64,000 nucleotides of DNA from Shimia_B sp039815465 (GCA_039815465.1 JBCBZG010000020.1:22152-86151); one strand, 5' to 3'. Shown: positions 36,396 to 45,317, counted from the first letter of the stretch. Numbers and translations: made by a program. The notes: generated by a model from the letters alone, not told the origin.

Positions 36396-37038
36396 CAGTC
36401 GAAGGCGAGCCGGACCGCCGCCTTAACAACGTCGCTATCGCGGTGAAGGTCAGGAGTCCCGTCGCAGGAACTGGCACCGGAGCGATCTCCAACTGGGCGA
36501 TGTCGATGCGGATACCGTCATTTGCCGTGCCGCCGATGGGAATGCGAAGCGCCACCGTGAACGCGCCGTCTTGAAGGTCCATAAGCTGGGTCGCGGTCAG
36601 GGTGAACACATCCTCGGCAAAGAACACCTCCGCATCGGCGTTTCCAAGCCCAGGCACGAGGCTGAGCGAGTGTGCCGTCAGCGCCCCATCAAAGAGGACT
36701 TCAGCCGTGTCAAACCCGGTTCCAGGGAGGTCGACATCTGCGTGAACAATCCGCACCCGCGCGGCCTGCGCGACCACAGGTGCGAACGTAAACAGGTAGG
36801 AAAACGTTGCTGGGCTCACCGCCGTCAGCGTCTCATCCGTGAGCGCTTCGATCGTTGTAACAAAGCTCGGGCTGATGACGCTCGACCCAGTCGTCAGATT
36901 CGCGATGCCGTCCCCGTCAACATCGTTGAAGTCATCGCGGTCGCCCACTTGGGCAACGATAGAAAATGTTGCCGCGGTGGCGGGTGCGGCAAATGCAGCC
37001 AAAAGAACGGTGAGACTCAGTGCGATAGCTTTCATCAT
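36352..37038 (-). CDS. Secreted protein with VPLPA-CTERM-like sorting tail
   Basis: 228 residues. Signal peptide at 1-22 ('KAIALSLTVLLAAFAAPATA'), a beta-rich middle with a calcium-site-like 'DDFNDVDGDGI', then 'VPVPATGLLTFTAIATLLRRR': the V-P-x-P-A motif, hydrophobic segment and arginines of exosortase substrates common in Rhodobacterales. Normal members end just after the arginines; here the frame runs on 19 residues (ending 'ARSSRRRACRR') into the convergent glycosyltransferase gene, suggesting loss of the original stop. Start ATG 37038 or 37035. No exosortase lies in the window. Confidence 0.75.
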   Translation of the reverse strand: MMKAIALSLTVLLAAFAAPATAATFSIVAQVGDRDDFNDVDGDGIANLTTGSSVISPSFVTTIEALTDETLTAVSPATFSYLFTFAPVVAQAARVRIVHADVDLPGTGFDTAEVLFDGALTAHSLSLVPGLGNADAEVFFAEDVFTLTATQLMDLQDGAFTVALRIPIGGTANDGIRIDIAQLEIAPVPVPATGLLTFTAIATLLRRRSGSPSTAMTARSSRRRACRR

Positions 37039-37254
37039 ACGAGTACTAACACGGCTTAGCTCCAAGGCACTCTTCCGATGACAACCATTGAGCCGCGCCG
37101 TTCCGCCCTGACGAGGCAGCGCAGAACTACCCCTTGGATCGGCACTCTAGCTCATGGCTCTGCTAAGTTATTGAATTTGAGTCTCTTTCTGATCAAGCTC
37201 AAATCACTGATTTTATTCATTGAATCTAAAGGAAACTGCATTGATAATAACAAA

Positions 37255-37289
37255 CAGGGCGGTCGCCCCTGCAAGAGAAGACCGCCCTG
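37255..37289 (-). terminator. Terminator of the 45-residue protein gene
   Basis: Perfect 10-bp arms CAGGGCGGTC/GACCGCCCTG with a 15-nt loop; read on the minus strand the stem is followed by TTTGTTATTA. It begins 4 nt after the stop of the small gene. To its left (37066-37254) lies an AT-rich stretch where I see no gene. Confidence 0.85.
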
Positions 37290-37292
37290 AAA

Positions 37293-37430
37293 CTACTTAC
37301 CCGATTTGGGCTTTGGTTTTTTCACGGTCTCGACGACATGAGTTTTACTCTTGCGTCGGGCCGTGGCGACCGAAGTGAAGCGACCTGTGATCGCGCTTCG
37401 ACCGACCTTGTAGGTGGACTTTCTAGCCAT
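37293..37430 (-). CDS. 45-residue basic protein, function unknown
   Basis: MARKSTYKVGRSAITGRF begins a 45-residue Lys/Arg-rich protein ending 'VVETVKKPKPKSGK'. The 'VGRSAxTGRF' and 'xVVETVKK' pieces recur in small proteins of unknown function in many proteobacteria. A near-perfect AAAGGAGGTGAT ribosome site stands 3 nt before ATG 37430, so it should be highly translated. It has its own terminator and two inverted repeats upstream, indicating an independent regulated unit. A nucleic-acid-binding or antitoxin-like role is only a guess from charge. Confidence 0.8.
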   Translation of the reverse strand: MARKSTYKVGRSAITGRFTSVATARRKSKTHVVETVKKPKPKSGK

Positions 37431-37451
37431 GCTATCACCTCCTTTCCCGGA

Positions 37452-37519
37452 CTGTGTCCGCGCCGTATCAGACACAGGTTGGGTAAGGTGATGGTCCACC
37501 TACCAAATATGGTAGATGG
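37452..37519 (-). promoter_or_regulatory. Two palindromes upstream of the 45-residue protein gene
   Basis: Palindrome 1 (37496-37519) has 10-bp arms CCAnCTACCA/TGGTAGnTGG around AATA. Palindrome 2 is CTGTGTC (37452-37458) with GACACAG (37471-37477). A TGATAC word between them, read on the minus strand, could be a -10 element. The arrangement looks like an operator plus leader stem. Palindrome 1 could instead be the weak end of argG transcription, but it has no T-run. Confidence 0.45.
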
Positions 37520-37554
37520 ATTCGGGCGACAGAGTCTAGAACAAAGCGTGAACT

Positions 37555-38772
37555 TTACTTCAAACGCCGATCGCGTGCCGCCAACAGCTTCAAACGCAGC
37601 GCGTTCAACTGGATGAACCCCTTCGCGTCTTCCTGGTTATACGCGCCGGCGTCTTCCTCGAACGTCACGTGCGCCTCGGAATAGAGCGAGTGGTCCGACC
37701 ACCGTGCCACGGTGTTCGCGGAGCCCTTGTAGAGCTTGAGCCGCACTGTACCGGACACATGCTCCTGGCTCTTGTCGATTAGGGCTTGCAACATTTCCCG
37801 CTCCGGCGAGAACCAGAAGCCGTTATAGATCAGCTCCGCATAGCGCGGCATGATCGAATCCTTGAGGTGGCCCGCGCCGCTATCCAGCGTGATCTGCTCG
37901 ATCCCGCGATGGGCCTCCAGCAGGATCGTGCCGCCGGGGGTCTCGTAGATGCCGCGGGACTTCATCCCGACGAAGCGATTTTCCACGAGGTCGAGCCGCC
38001 CCACACCATGCTTGCCACCCAGCTCATTAAGCTTGGTCAGGATCGTGGCGGGGCTCATGGCCTCCCCGTTGATGGCCACGGCATCGCCGCGCTCGAACGT
38101 GATCTCCACCATTTCTGCCGTATCCGGCGCGTCCTCGGGCGCAACGGTGCGCTGGTAGACGTAATCAGGCGCCGCAACGCCGGGATCCTCCAGCACCTTC
38201 CCCTCGGACGAGGTGTGCAGAAGGTTCGCATCGACGGAAAACGGGGCCTCGCCCCGCTTGTCTTTGGCGATGGGGATCTGATTGAGCTCCGCAAATTCCA
38301 GCAGTTTCGTGCGGGACGACAGATCCCACTCCCGCCAGGGTGCAATCACCTTGATGTCGGGGTTCAGCGCATAGGCTGCGAGCTCGAACCGGACCTGATC
38401 GTTGCCCTTTCCGGTGGCCCCGTGGCTCACCGCATCGGCACCCTCTGCCGCCGCAATCTCCACCAGCCGTTTCGAAATAAGCGGCCGCGCGATGGACGTC
38501 CCCAGCAGGTAGAGCCCTTCATAGAGCGCATTGGCCCGGAACATGGGGAAGACGAAGTCGCGCACGAACTCTTCACGCAGGTCCTCGATATAGACCGCGG
38601 AGGCGCCCATCAGCTCCGCCTTGGCGCGCGCCGGCTCAAGCTCCTCGCCTTGGCCCAGATCGGCGGTGAACGTCACCACCTCGCATCGGTACTCCGTCTG
38701 CAGCCACTTCAAGATGATCGACGTATCGAGGCCACCAGAATAGGCCAGCACGACTTTCTTAGGTGCAGACAT
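37555..38772 (-). CDS. argG: Argininosuccinate synthase
   Basis: 405 residues. ATP-dependent joining of citrulline and aspartate in arginine synthesis. 'VVLAYSGGLDTSIILKWL' is the ATP-binding signature at residues 7-24, then 'HGATGKGNDQVRFEL' and 'GRLDLVENRFVGMKSRG'. GGGAG lies 7 nt before the ATG. Single gene, divergent from the membrane-protein pair. Confidence 0.97.
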   Translation of the reverse strand: MSAPKKVVLAYSGGLDTSIILKWLQTEYRCEVVTFTADLGQGEELEPARAKAELMGASAVYIEDLREEFVRDFVFPMFRANALYEGLYLLGTSIARPLISKRLVEIAAAEGADAVSHGATGKGNDQVRFELAAYALNPDIKVIAPWREWDLSSRTKLLEFAELNQIPIAKDKRGEAPFSVDANLLHTSSEGKVLEDPGVAAPDYVYQRTVAPEDAPDTAEMVEITFERGDAVAINGEAMSPATILTKLNELGGKHGVGRLDLVENRFVGMKSRGIYETPGGTILLEAHRGIEQITLDSGAGHLKDSIMPRYAELIYNGFWFSPEREMLQALIDKSQEHVSGTVRLKLYKGSANTVARWSDHSLYSEAHVTFEEDAGAYNQEDAKGFIQLNALRLKLLAARDRRLK

Positions 38773-38891
38773 GGAATACTCCCGGTATTGAGGTGCAAGG
38801 TTTACCCGGGGCGCGGTTATCTAATTTTCCAACCGCTCACAAGTTACCGTAGCAGGGTCCGCACACGCCCAATGAATTTAACGAGGCTGCT

Positions 38892-39680
38892 ATGTCATTT
38901 AAGATCGCAAACCACGCCATTCGCATGGTCATCAACAATCTGGAGGACGTGCTAAAGCTCACGCTCGTCCCCTACATCCTGATCTCGATCATCGGTGTCG
39001 GGCTGAGCGTGGCATTTACGGGCACGTTTAACTGGGCGGGTAATGGCTGGGCCGTCAGCCTCAACGACCCCGAGGCCCTAAATGGGGAGACCCTATCCCC
39101 CGGCGCAATCTTTGGATTTGTGCTCTATATGATCATCTATCTGCCACTTGTGGCCTGGCTCGCCATCGGCTGGCACCGCTTTGTCCTGGCGGAGGAATAT
39201 CCCAACGGATTCATGCCGCCCTGGCAAAGGGGAAGAACACTGCCCTACGTGATCCGATTCGTCATGGTGTTCTTGGCCTTTTTCTTTGCCTCCGTTGTCG
39301 CCGGGATCGTGATCATCCTGCTGTCGACCCTGGCACTGCCACTCGGGGTCGTGGCGGGCGTCATCGCCTTTCCGATGCTGTTTTTGTTCTACACCCGGAT
39401 TTCGATCGTACTGCCCGCGATTTCGATTGATCGCGGTGACTTCAACATCGGCGCGGCACTGCGCGCCACGAAGCCGCACAACTGGACCATCTTTGGCGCG
39501 ATGCTCGTTTTCCTGCTCTATATCATCGCCTTGATGATCGTGGCGGCCCTGCTGTCAGCAATTATGCCCTTCCTGACGAGCTCGTTCGAGATCATCATTG
39601 AATGGCTGTTTCTCGTCATTGGCATTAGCTTCTTGACGACCCTCTACGGGATCACCGTCGAAGGACGGACCCTGGGCTAG
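38892..39680 (+). CDS. Multi-pass membrane protein, paralogue 1
   Basis: 262 residues with about six hydrophobic segments. Function not recognised. A central motif 'WHRFVLAEEYPNGFMPPWQRG' sits between segments 2 and 3, and the protein ends 'LYGITVEGRTLG'. The next gene is a paralogue with the same motif and ending, so this is a tandem duplication. The pair is 21 nt apart and probably co-transcribed. Confidence 0.75.
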   Translation: MSFKIANHAIRMVINNLEDVLKLTLVPYILISIIGVGLSVAFTGTFNWAGNGWAVSLNDPEALNGETLSPGAIFGFVLYMIIYLPLVAWLAIGWHRFVLAEEYPNGFMPPWQRGRTLPYVIRFVMVFLAFFFASVVAGIVIILLSTLALPLGVVAGVIAFPMLFLFYTRISIVLPAISIDRGDFNIGAALRATKPHNWTIFGAMLVFLLYIIALMIVAALLSAIMPFLTSSFEIIIEWLFLVIGISFLTTLYGITVEGRTLG

Positions 39681-39701
39681 CCGCATTCGAGGAGGCTCAT
39701 C

Positions 39702-40484
39702 ATGGCTTGGAAGATGTTCACACACGCGCTCCGGATGCTGTTGGCCAATCTGGGGAGCGCCGCACGCATCAGCGTCGTGCCACTTGTCGTTGTCTACGGC
39801 AGCCTCGCGCTGTTCACGTTCGGCGTTTTTTCGTTTGGTGAAGCAGGAGCTGACTACGGCGCTATGCCTGCCGCTTTCGGCTTCGCGTTTGTGTTCGCAT
39901 TCGTCACCATGCTGGCTTTCGGCTTCGTGCTGGCATGGATCGCAGTGAGCTGGCACCGGTTCATCCTGTTAGAAGAATACCCAACCGGTTGGTTCCCCAA
40001 ATACCGCGGGTCAGAAACTTGGAGCTATATCGGTAGGTTCATCATCCTTGGTTTCGTGCTCGGTCTGATCTGGATGGTCCCGGGCGCAATCCTGATGGGT
40101 ACGGTGATGTCAACACTAGCGCGGACAGGGCCCACAGTGGGGGTGTTCGTTACACTTGGTGCGATGATGGTCGTGGTGGCGCCAGTGATGACGTGGCTCA
40201 TGCTCCGCTTCAGCGCCATTCTGCCCGCGGCCGCATTGGGCAAGCCATTGGGCATCGGTGAAAGCTGGTCTCAAACGGCGCCCCATAGCGGTCTGATCTT
40301 TCGGTACGGCTTGTTCTACATCCTTTTTGGAATCCTCGTTCAGCTAGCCGCCACTTTGCTGCTCTTGATCCCGGTCGTGGGGCAGCTTCTAGGGCTATTC
40401 ATTTCTTGGTTCACAATGCTCCTCGGTCTAAGCATCGTGACGACCGTTTACGGTGTCGCAGTCGAAGGGCGCGAGCCTACCTGA
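39702..40484 (+). CDS. Multi-pass membrane protein, paralogue 2
   Basis: 260 residues, again about six hydrophobic segments. It starts 'MAWKMFTHALRMLLANLGS', comparable to paralogue 1 'MSFKIANHAIRMVINNLED', shares 'WHRFILLEEYPTGWFPKYRG', and ends 'VYGVAVEGREPT'. Overall identity looks modest, so the duplication is old. GGAGG precedes the ATG. ilvA follows 39 nt later. Confidence 0.75.
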   Translation: MAWKMFTHALRMLLANLGSAARISVVPLVVVYGSLALFTFGVFSFGEAGADYGAMPAAFGFAFVFAFVTMLAFGFVLAWIAVSWHRFILLEEYPTGWFPKYRGSETWSYIGRFIILGFVLGLIWMVPGAILMGTVMSTLARTGPTVGVFVTLGAMMVVVAPVMTWLMLRFSAILPAAALGKPLGIGESWSQTAPHSGLIFRYGLFYILFGILVQLAATLLLLIPVVGQLLGLFISWFTMLLGLSIVTTVYGVAVEGREPT

Positions 40485-40523
40485 CGCTTGCACTGGCGAG
40501 GCCCGTAAGGCAGGGAAGCCGCC

Positions 40524-41774
40524 ATGACAGATTTCGCATCCCAAGTGCGCGGCGCGGCCGCCAGAATGAGAGAACTTTTTGAAGCCACCCCACTTCAAAA
40601 GAACGATCACTTGAGCGCGAAGTATGGGGCCGAGATTTGGCTCAAGCGCGAGGATTTGAGCCCCGTGCGCAGCTACAAGTTGCGGGGCGCGTTCAATGCG
40701 ATGACGAAAGCGGTGGCGGCGAACCCCGATCAGTCGCTCTTTGTTTGTGCGAGTGCGGGAAATCATGCCCAGGGCGTGGCCTATAATTGCCAGAACCTCA
40801 AGAAAAAGGGCGTGATCTTCATGCCTATAACCACCCCCGCGCAAAAGGTCGAAAAGACCCGCATGTTCGGGAAGGAGTGGGTGGAGGTGCGCCTGATCGG
40901 CGACTATTTCGATGACTGCCTGCGTGCGGCGCAAGCGTTCTGCGCCGAACAGGGCGGGCACTTCCTGTCGCCCTTTGACGATCACGACGTGATCGAAGGG
41001 CAGGCGTCGGTGACGCTCGAACTGCTCGACCAACTGGGCCAGGAGCCGGACATCATCGTGTTGCCTGTTGGCGGCGGTGGATTGTCGGCGGGGGCGCGTA
41101 AGCTTGTTGATGCGCTGGGCCTCAAGACCAAGCTGGTCTTCGTGGAGCCTGTGGGCGGTCCCAGCCTGACCGCCGCGCTGGCCGCCGGCCACCCGGCAGA
41201 GATTGACGGCCAAGTGGACACATTCGTCGACGGCGCGGCCGTGGCCAAGATCGGAGAACGCACATTTGCGGCCTTGGGCACGACCCCAGCCAGTGACGTG
41301 ATCCTCGCGCCCGAGGATCGCATCTGCACCACGATCCTAGAGATGCTCAATATCGAAGGCATCGTGCTGGAACCCGCGGGAGCGCTCGCCATCGACGCAC
41401 TCAAAGACATCGCGGACGACATTGTGGGCAAGACCGTGGTCTGCATCGCATCCGGCGGGAATTTTGACTTTGAGCGCCTACCCGAGGTCAAGGAACGCGC
41501 GCAGAAATACGCAGGCGTAAAGAAATACTTCATCCTACGCCTGCCTCAGCGCCCCGGCGCCCTGCGCGACTTCCTCGGTATGCTGGGGCCCGACGACGAC
41601 GTGGCGCGGTTTGAATACCTCAAGAAATCGGCCCGCAACTTTGGCTCGATCCTGATCGGGATCGAAACCAGCGATCCGGCCAATTTCGACACGCTTTTCG
41701 CGGCCATGGATGCGGGCGGCTTTGCGTTCGAGGATATAACAGACAATGAGACAGTCGCGAATTTCGTGATCTAG
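40524..41774 (+). CDS. ilvA: Threonine ammonia-lyase (threonine dehydratase)
   Basis: 416 residues. PLP enzyme making 2-oxobutanoate from threonine, first step to isoleucine. PLP lysine in 'SPVRSYKLRGAFNAM', phosphate-binding 'LPVGGGGLSAGA', and 'CIASGGNFDF'. After about residue 335 comes a single short ACT-like domain ('YFILRLPQRPGALRDFL'), shorter than the two ACT units of E. coli IlvA, as in the CTN-type biosynthetic or short regulated forms. Confidence 0.92.
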   Translation: MTDFASQVRGAAARMRELFEATPLQKNDHLSAKYGAEIWLKREDLSPVRSYKLRGAFNAMTKAVAANPDQSLFVCASAGNHAQGVAYNCQNLKKKGVIFMPITTPAQKVEKTRMFGKEWVEVRLIGDYFDDCLRAAQAFCAEQGGHFLSPFDDHDVIEGQASVTLELLDQLGQEPDIIVLPVGGGGLSAGARKLVDALGLKTKLVFVEPVGGPSLTAALAAGHPAEIDGQVDTFVDGAAVAKIGERTFAALGTTPASDVILAPEDRICTTILEMLNIEGIVLEPAGALAIDALKDIADDIVGKTVVCIASGGNFDFERLPEVKERAQKYAGVKKYFILRLPQRPGALRDFLGMLGPDDDVARFEYLKKSARNFGSILIGIETSDPANFDTLFAAMDAGGFAFEDITDNETVANFVI

Positions 41775-41941
41775 GGTGTCCCCGTGGCTGGCATAAGCGC
41801 CCAGCGCCAGAGCAGAACCGGTCGCTTTGGGTGTCTAAGTGATAAGAAACGCTCATCTCTTGAGCACCACTTTTTGCCCTAACTTCACCTCCTGTTAACA
41901 GCTCTTGGTCCAGTTTGCCCGGCAGTGGAGATGGGTGTCCT

Positions 41942-43219
41942 GTGGCGAGCGAAACATCAAAATATCGACCAGCGGGCTTCGCAAAACCCGCGGAGCTGCG
42001 GGCGTTGCTCGTTGGGCAGCCCGGCGACGCTGCGGGCAAGCTTGCGGCGTTGTTTCAGCCTCACGGCGTGACCACGCGCCTGGCGCGGACGGCGCAAGAC
42101 GCCCTGGCGATGGCGCAAAGCTACGCGCCCGATCTGATCCTTGTTCACTGGCAAGCCCTAGATGTGTTGGGCCCCAAGTTCCTGCGCATGCTGCTTGATG
42201 AAAAGCTGCCGCACACGCCCTTTGTGCTCGCCAACGCGGCCCCTTTTGATTTGACCCAAACCGACCAGACGGACGCATTGAAAGCCGGCGCCGACCACAC
42301 GCTGCCCGGGCGGCTATCTGTCGAAACCGTCGACGCAGCCGTCGCGCTCGTGCGCCGCCACCGCCACCGCACTGCGGAGGGGGAGGAAAAGCTGCGCCGC
42401 GTGGTGGCCAAGCTCAGCGATTTGCAGGAACGATTCGATTCCATCGACAATGACTTGATGGAGGCACGCAAGCTCCAGCAAAGTCTGATGCGCGACCGCC
42501 ACCTTGACCTTGGCGCCACGCAGATGTCGTTCATCCTGCGTTCCAGCGGTCACGTGGGCGGTGATCTGGTGGGGCATTACCCGATCAACGCCGATCACAC
42601 CGGTTTTTTTGCCATTGATGTCTCGGGGCACGGGGTGTCGTCGGCGCTGATGACTGCGCGGCTCGCCGGATATCTATCCGCGACGAACCCGCGCCAAAAC
42701 CTTGCGATCTGCAGCGATGGCGATGGCTGGGCGCCGCGCTCCCCGGCGGAGGCTGTGATCGACCTCAACGAGTTGGTGATGGAGGATCTGGAAACCGATC
42801 ACTACTTCACCATGCTCCTGGGCTACTTGACCCCGGCCACGGGGCGCGTCGTGCTGGCCCAGGCGGGCCACCCGCACCCGGTTTGGCAGCGCGCCGACGG
42901 TTCGGTCGACTATATCCAGGTGGGTGGGCTTCCCGTTGGCCTGATCCCTGGCGCCGATTACGAAAACACCGAACTGTCGCTCAGCCCTGGTGACCGGCTG
43001 GTCCTGCTGTCGGACGGCTTTACCGAGGCGACGCTGCCCGATGGCACGTTTCTGGGCGAACAAGGCCTGGCGCAGCTTCTATCTGCTTCGCGCGATCAAA
43101 CCGGGACGGCGCTGCTCGAAACATTGGTCTGGGACCTGCACAAGCAAATCGGCGAGCGCGATTTCGAGGATGACCTCAGCGGCGTCGCGATCGAATTTCA
43201 GCCGAGTCCAAAGACCTGA
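41942..43219 (+). CDS. PP2C (SpoIIE/RsbU-type) phosphatase with degenerate receiver
   Basis: 425 residues. N-terminal 1-130 has a receiver-like fold, a coiled coil follows (about 145-180), then a PP2C domain with 'GGDLVGH', 'AIDVSGHGVSSALMTA', 'LLSDGFTEA' and 'DDLSGVAIE'. In the receiver the acidic pocket reads 'LLVGQPGD' instead of DD, His69 stands where the phosphorylated Asp is expected ('DLILVHW'), and the lysine before Pro is missing ('HTLPGR'). So it is a pseudo-receiver. Such phosphatases usually switch anti-sigma antagonists; no partner is nearby. Start GTG 41942. Confidence 0.85.
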   Translation: MASETSKYRPAGFAKPAELRALLVGQPGDAAGKLAALFQPHGVTTRLARTAQDALAMAQSYAPDLILVHWQALDVLGPKFLRMLLDEKLPHTPFVLANAAPFDLTQTDQTDALKAGADHTLPGRLSVETVDAAVALVRRHRHRTAEGEEKLRRVVAKLSDLQERFDSIDNDLMEARKLQQSLMRDRHLDLGATQMSFILRSSGHVGGDLVGHYPINADHTGFFAIDVSGHGVSSALMTARLAGYLSATNPRQNLAICSDGDGWAPRSPAEAVIDLNELVMEDLETDHYFTMLLGYLTPATGRVVLAQAGHPHPVWQRADGSVDYIQVGGLPVGLIPGADYENTELSLSPGDRLVLLSDGFTEATLPDGTFLGEQGLAQLLSASRDQTGTALLETLVWDLHKQIGERDFEDDLSGVAIEFQPSPKT

Positions 43220-43638
43220 CGCACAAAGTGCCGGTCGCCATCAACGGCGAGCCGCTCTGCGGCGACCGCCGCTGGCATCCAGACGGCGGTATGCCCGTCC
43301 TCAAGTGGCGGACCCAAGCGCCGCGCCGGACGCGCAAGGTAGATGGTGCACAGCTTTTCGGCCCAAAGGTCGTATTCGGGCATGTATGTGAACCGCCGAA
43401 ACGCCCCCACCCGGCGCGGGCGGGTGATGGACCAGCCGGTTTCTTCGACACATTCGCGCATCAACGCACGCACGGGCTGTTCGCCCGCATCGACCCCGCC
43501 GCCGGGCAACTGGTATTCTGGCCAAGGGCGCAACTGATGGGTCACAAGCATGTCTGAGCCCTGCGCCAGGATCGCATAGGCCCCAGGGCGAAGCTTGTAT
43601 CTGCGCCCAGGCTCGGGCGGGCGTCCAAATCTACGCAT
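43198..43638 (-). CDS. Nudix hydrolase
   Basis: 146 residues. Complete Nudix box 'GGGVDAGEQPVRALMRECVE' followed by ETGW. It cleaves a nucleoside diphosphate linked to another group; substrate unknown. ATG 43638 has GGGAGG five bases upstream, and the longer frame to 43812 overlaps the hslO start. Its 3' end overlaps the phosphatase gene by 22 nt in convergent orientation. Confidence 0.85.
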   Translation of the reverse strand: MRRFGRPPEPGRRYKLRPGAYAILAQGSDMLVTHQLRPWPEYQLPGGGVDAGEQPVRALMRECVEETGWSITRPRRVGAFRRFTYMPEYDLWAEKLCTIYLARPARRLGPPLEDGHTAVWMPAAVAAERLAVDGDRHFVRQVFGLG

Positions 43639-43744
43639 AGCGGCCTCCCGCTTGGCACTCAGCTTGTCGTCCCTATATGGGCGCGGTATCCCAATTGGAA
43701 TGGGAAAGCCGCGACTGGCGCGGTCCCTCCCGGAAAGGCTAACC

Positions 43745-44734
43745 ATGACCCTGAGCTCCCGCATCGCCTGGGACGACACCGTATTGCCGTTCCAGCTCGA
43801 CCGATCCGACATCCGTGGCCGCGTCGCGCGGCTCGACGGGACGCTGGACCGCGTCCTGGCGCAGCACGACTACCCGCCCGTGATCGAAGCTTTGGTGGCG
43901 GAAATGGCACTGCTCACCGCGCTCATCGGGCAAACGATGAAGCTGCGCTGGAAGCTGTCGCTTCAAGTGCGCGGCGACGGCCCTGCGCGGCTGATCGCGA
44001 CCGACTACTACGCGCCCACAGACGACGAGGAGCCCGCGCGCATCCGCGCCTATGCGAGCTTTGACGACGCGCGCCTTGTGCCGGACGGCGACCCCTTTGC
44101 TCAGATCGGCAAGGGCTACTTTGCCGTGCTCATCGACCAGGGCGAGGGGACGACACCTTATCAGGGTATCACTCCCATCGCCGGCGGGTCGCTCACAGCC
44201 TGCGCACAGACCTATTTCGCGCAGTCCGAGCAGCTGCCAACGCGGTTCGCGCTGACCCATGGCCGCTCTCAGGAGCCGGGCCAGCCCGAATCGTGGCGCG
44301 CTGGCGGCGTGATGCTTCAGCACATGCCCAAAGCATCGCCCTTTGCGTCCAGTGACGCCTCGGGCGAGCAGGGTCTGCTGGAAGCGGGCGATATCCTCGA
44401 CGGTGAGGAGGAGGAGAACTGGTCCCGCGCCAATATCCTCCTCGACACGGTAGAAGAGCTGGAGCTTGTGGGCCCCTCGGTGCAACCGACCGAGCTGCTC
44501 ACGCGGCTGTTCCATGAGGAGGCGCCGCGCGTCTACGACGCCCAGCCGGTGCAGTTCGGCTGCACCTGTTCGGAGGATCGCGTGCGCCAAAGCCTGTCGA
44601 TCTACTCGGCCAAGGACATCGCAACGATGACTTTGGACGACGGCTCCGTGACCGCAGATTGCCAATTCTGTGGCGCGCATTACCGGCTCGATGCGGCCTC
44701 TGTCGGTTTCGAAGCGGCTGACAGCAGTGAGTGA
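43745..44734 (+). CDS. hslO: Hsp33 redox-regulated chaperone
   Basis: 329 residues. Holdase switched on by oxidation and unfolding. The redox zinc centre is at the C-terminus: 'FGCTCSEDR' and 'ADCQFCGAHY', the CxC...CxxC arrangement. The N-terminal part has 'LLTALIGQTMKLRWKLSLQVRGDGP'-type sequence. ATG 43745 follows GGAAAGG. The stop overlaps the next Nudix gene by 8 nt. Confidence 0.94.
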   Translation: MTLSSRIAWDDTVLPFQLDRSDIRGRVARLDGTLDRVLAQHDYPPVIEALVAEMALLTALIGQTMKLRWKLSLQVRGDGPARLIATDYYAPTDDEEPARIRAYASFDDARLVPDGDPFAQIGKGYFAVLIDQGEGTTPYQGITPIAGGSLTACAQTYFAQSEQLPTRFALTHGRSQEPGQPESWRAGGVMLQHMPKASPFASSDASGEQGLLEAGDILDGEEEENWSRANILLDTVEELELVGPSVQPTELLTRLFHEEAPRVYDAQPVQFGCTCSEDRVRQSLSIYSAKDIATMTLDDGSVTADCQFCGAHYRLDAASVGFEAADSSE

Positions 44735-45317
44735 GACCCTGATCCAAGATGTGCGGCGCGCGCTGGAAACAGCCGCGCCGCCATCGTCGGATTTTGACCT
44801 GAACCCAGACGTTAAGCTGCCCCCCGGGCGCAGACTGCGTCCCGCTGCGGTGCTGCTGTTGATCACACCGGGGGCGGAGGTCGTGCTGACCAAACGTTCG
44901 CCGCAGCTAAAGCACCACCCAGGCCAAATCGCGTTCCCCGGTGGCAAACAAGACGACACTGACGCGGACCTGCTGGCCTGCGCGCTCCGCGAAGCGCAGG
45001 AGGAAATCGGGCTCGATCCCGCACGGGTAGAGCCGATTGGCACTCTTCCCAGCCATGAAACCGTTACCGGGTTTCAAGTCAGCCCCGAGGTTGCCCTGCT
45101 CACCCGCGAGCAACCCTTTACCCCCTCCGAGGGTGAAGTGGCAGAAGTCTTCCGCGTGCCGCTGTCCCACGTGCTAGAGCCGGAAAACTTCCTGATCCAA
45201 GGCCGGATATGGCAAGGCGCCGTGCGGCATTATTACGTGGTGCCCTTTGGCCCCTACTACATCTGGGGCGCCACCGCGCGGATGCTGCGGGGCCTGGCCG
45301 ACCGGGTAGCGCAGTGA
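44727..45317 (+). CDS. CoA pyrophosphatase-type Nudix hydrolase
   Basis: 196 residues. 'KHHPGQIAFPGGKQDDTD' precedes the Nudix box 'LREAQEEIGL', the pattern of NudL/NUDT7 CoA diphosphatases. It would split CoA or its derivatives. Start GTG 44727 within the hslO end; it shares a GTGA overlap with the CCA enzyme gene. Confidence 0.87.
   Translation: MSETLIQDVRRALETAAPPSSDFDLNPDVKLPPGRRLRPAAVLLLITPGAEVVLTKRSPQLKHHPGQIAFPGGKQDDTDADLLACALREAQEEIGLDPARVEPIGTLPSHETVTGFQVSPEVALLTREQPFTPSEGEVAEVFRVPLSHVLEPENFLIQGRIWQGAVRHYYVVPFGPYYIWGATARMLRGLADRVAQ

Noticed and set aside
33805..37430. Treating the 33.8-37.4 kb stretch as a transferred genomic island
   Set aside because: No integrase, tRNA, direct repeats or clear composition change was seen; only the short AT-rich patch at 37.1-37.25 kb stands out.
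43739..45043. 434-codon open frame antisense to hslO and the CoA Nudix gene
   Set aside because: Both sense genes carry complete motifs and overlapping starts and stops; the antisense product is Arg/Leu/His-rich with no domain.
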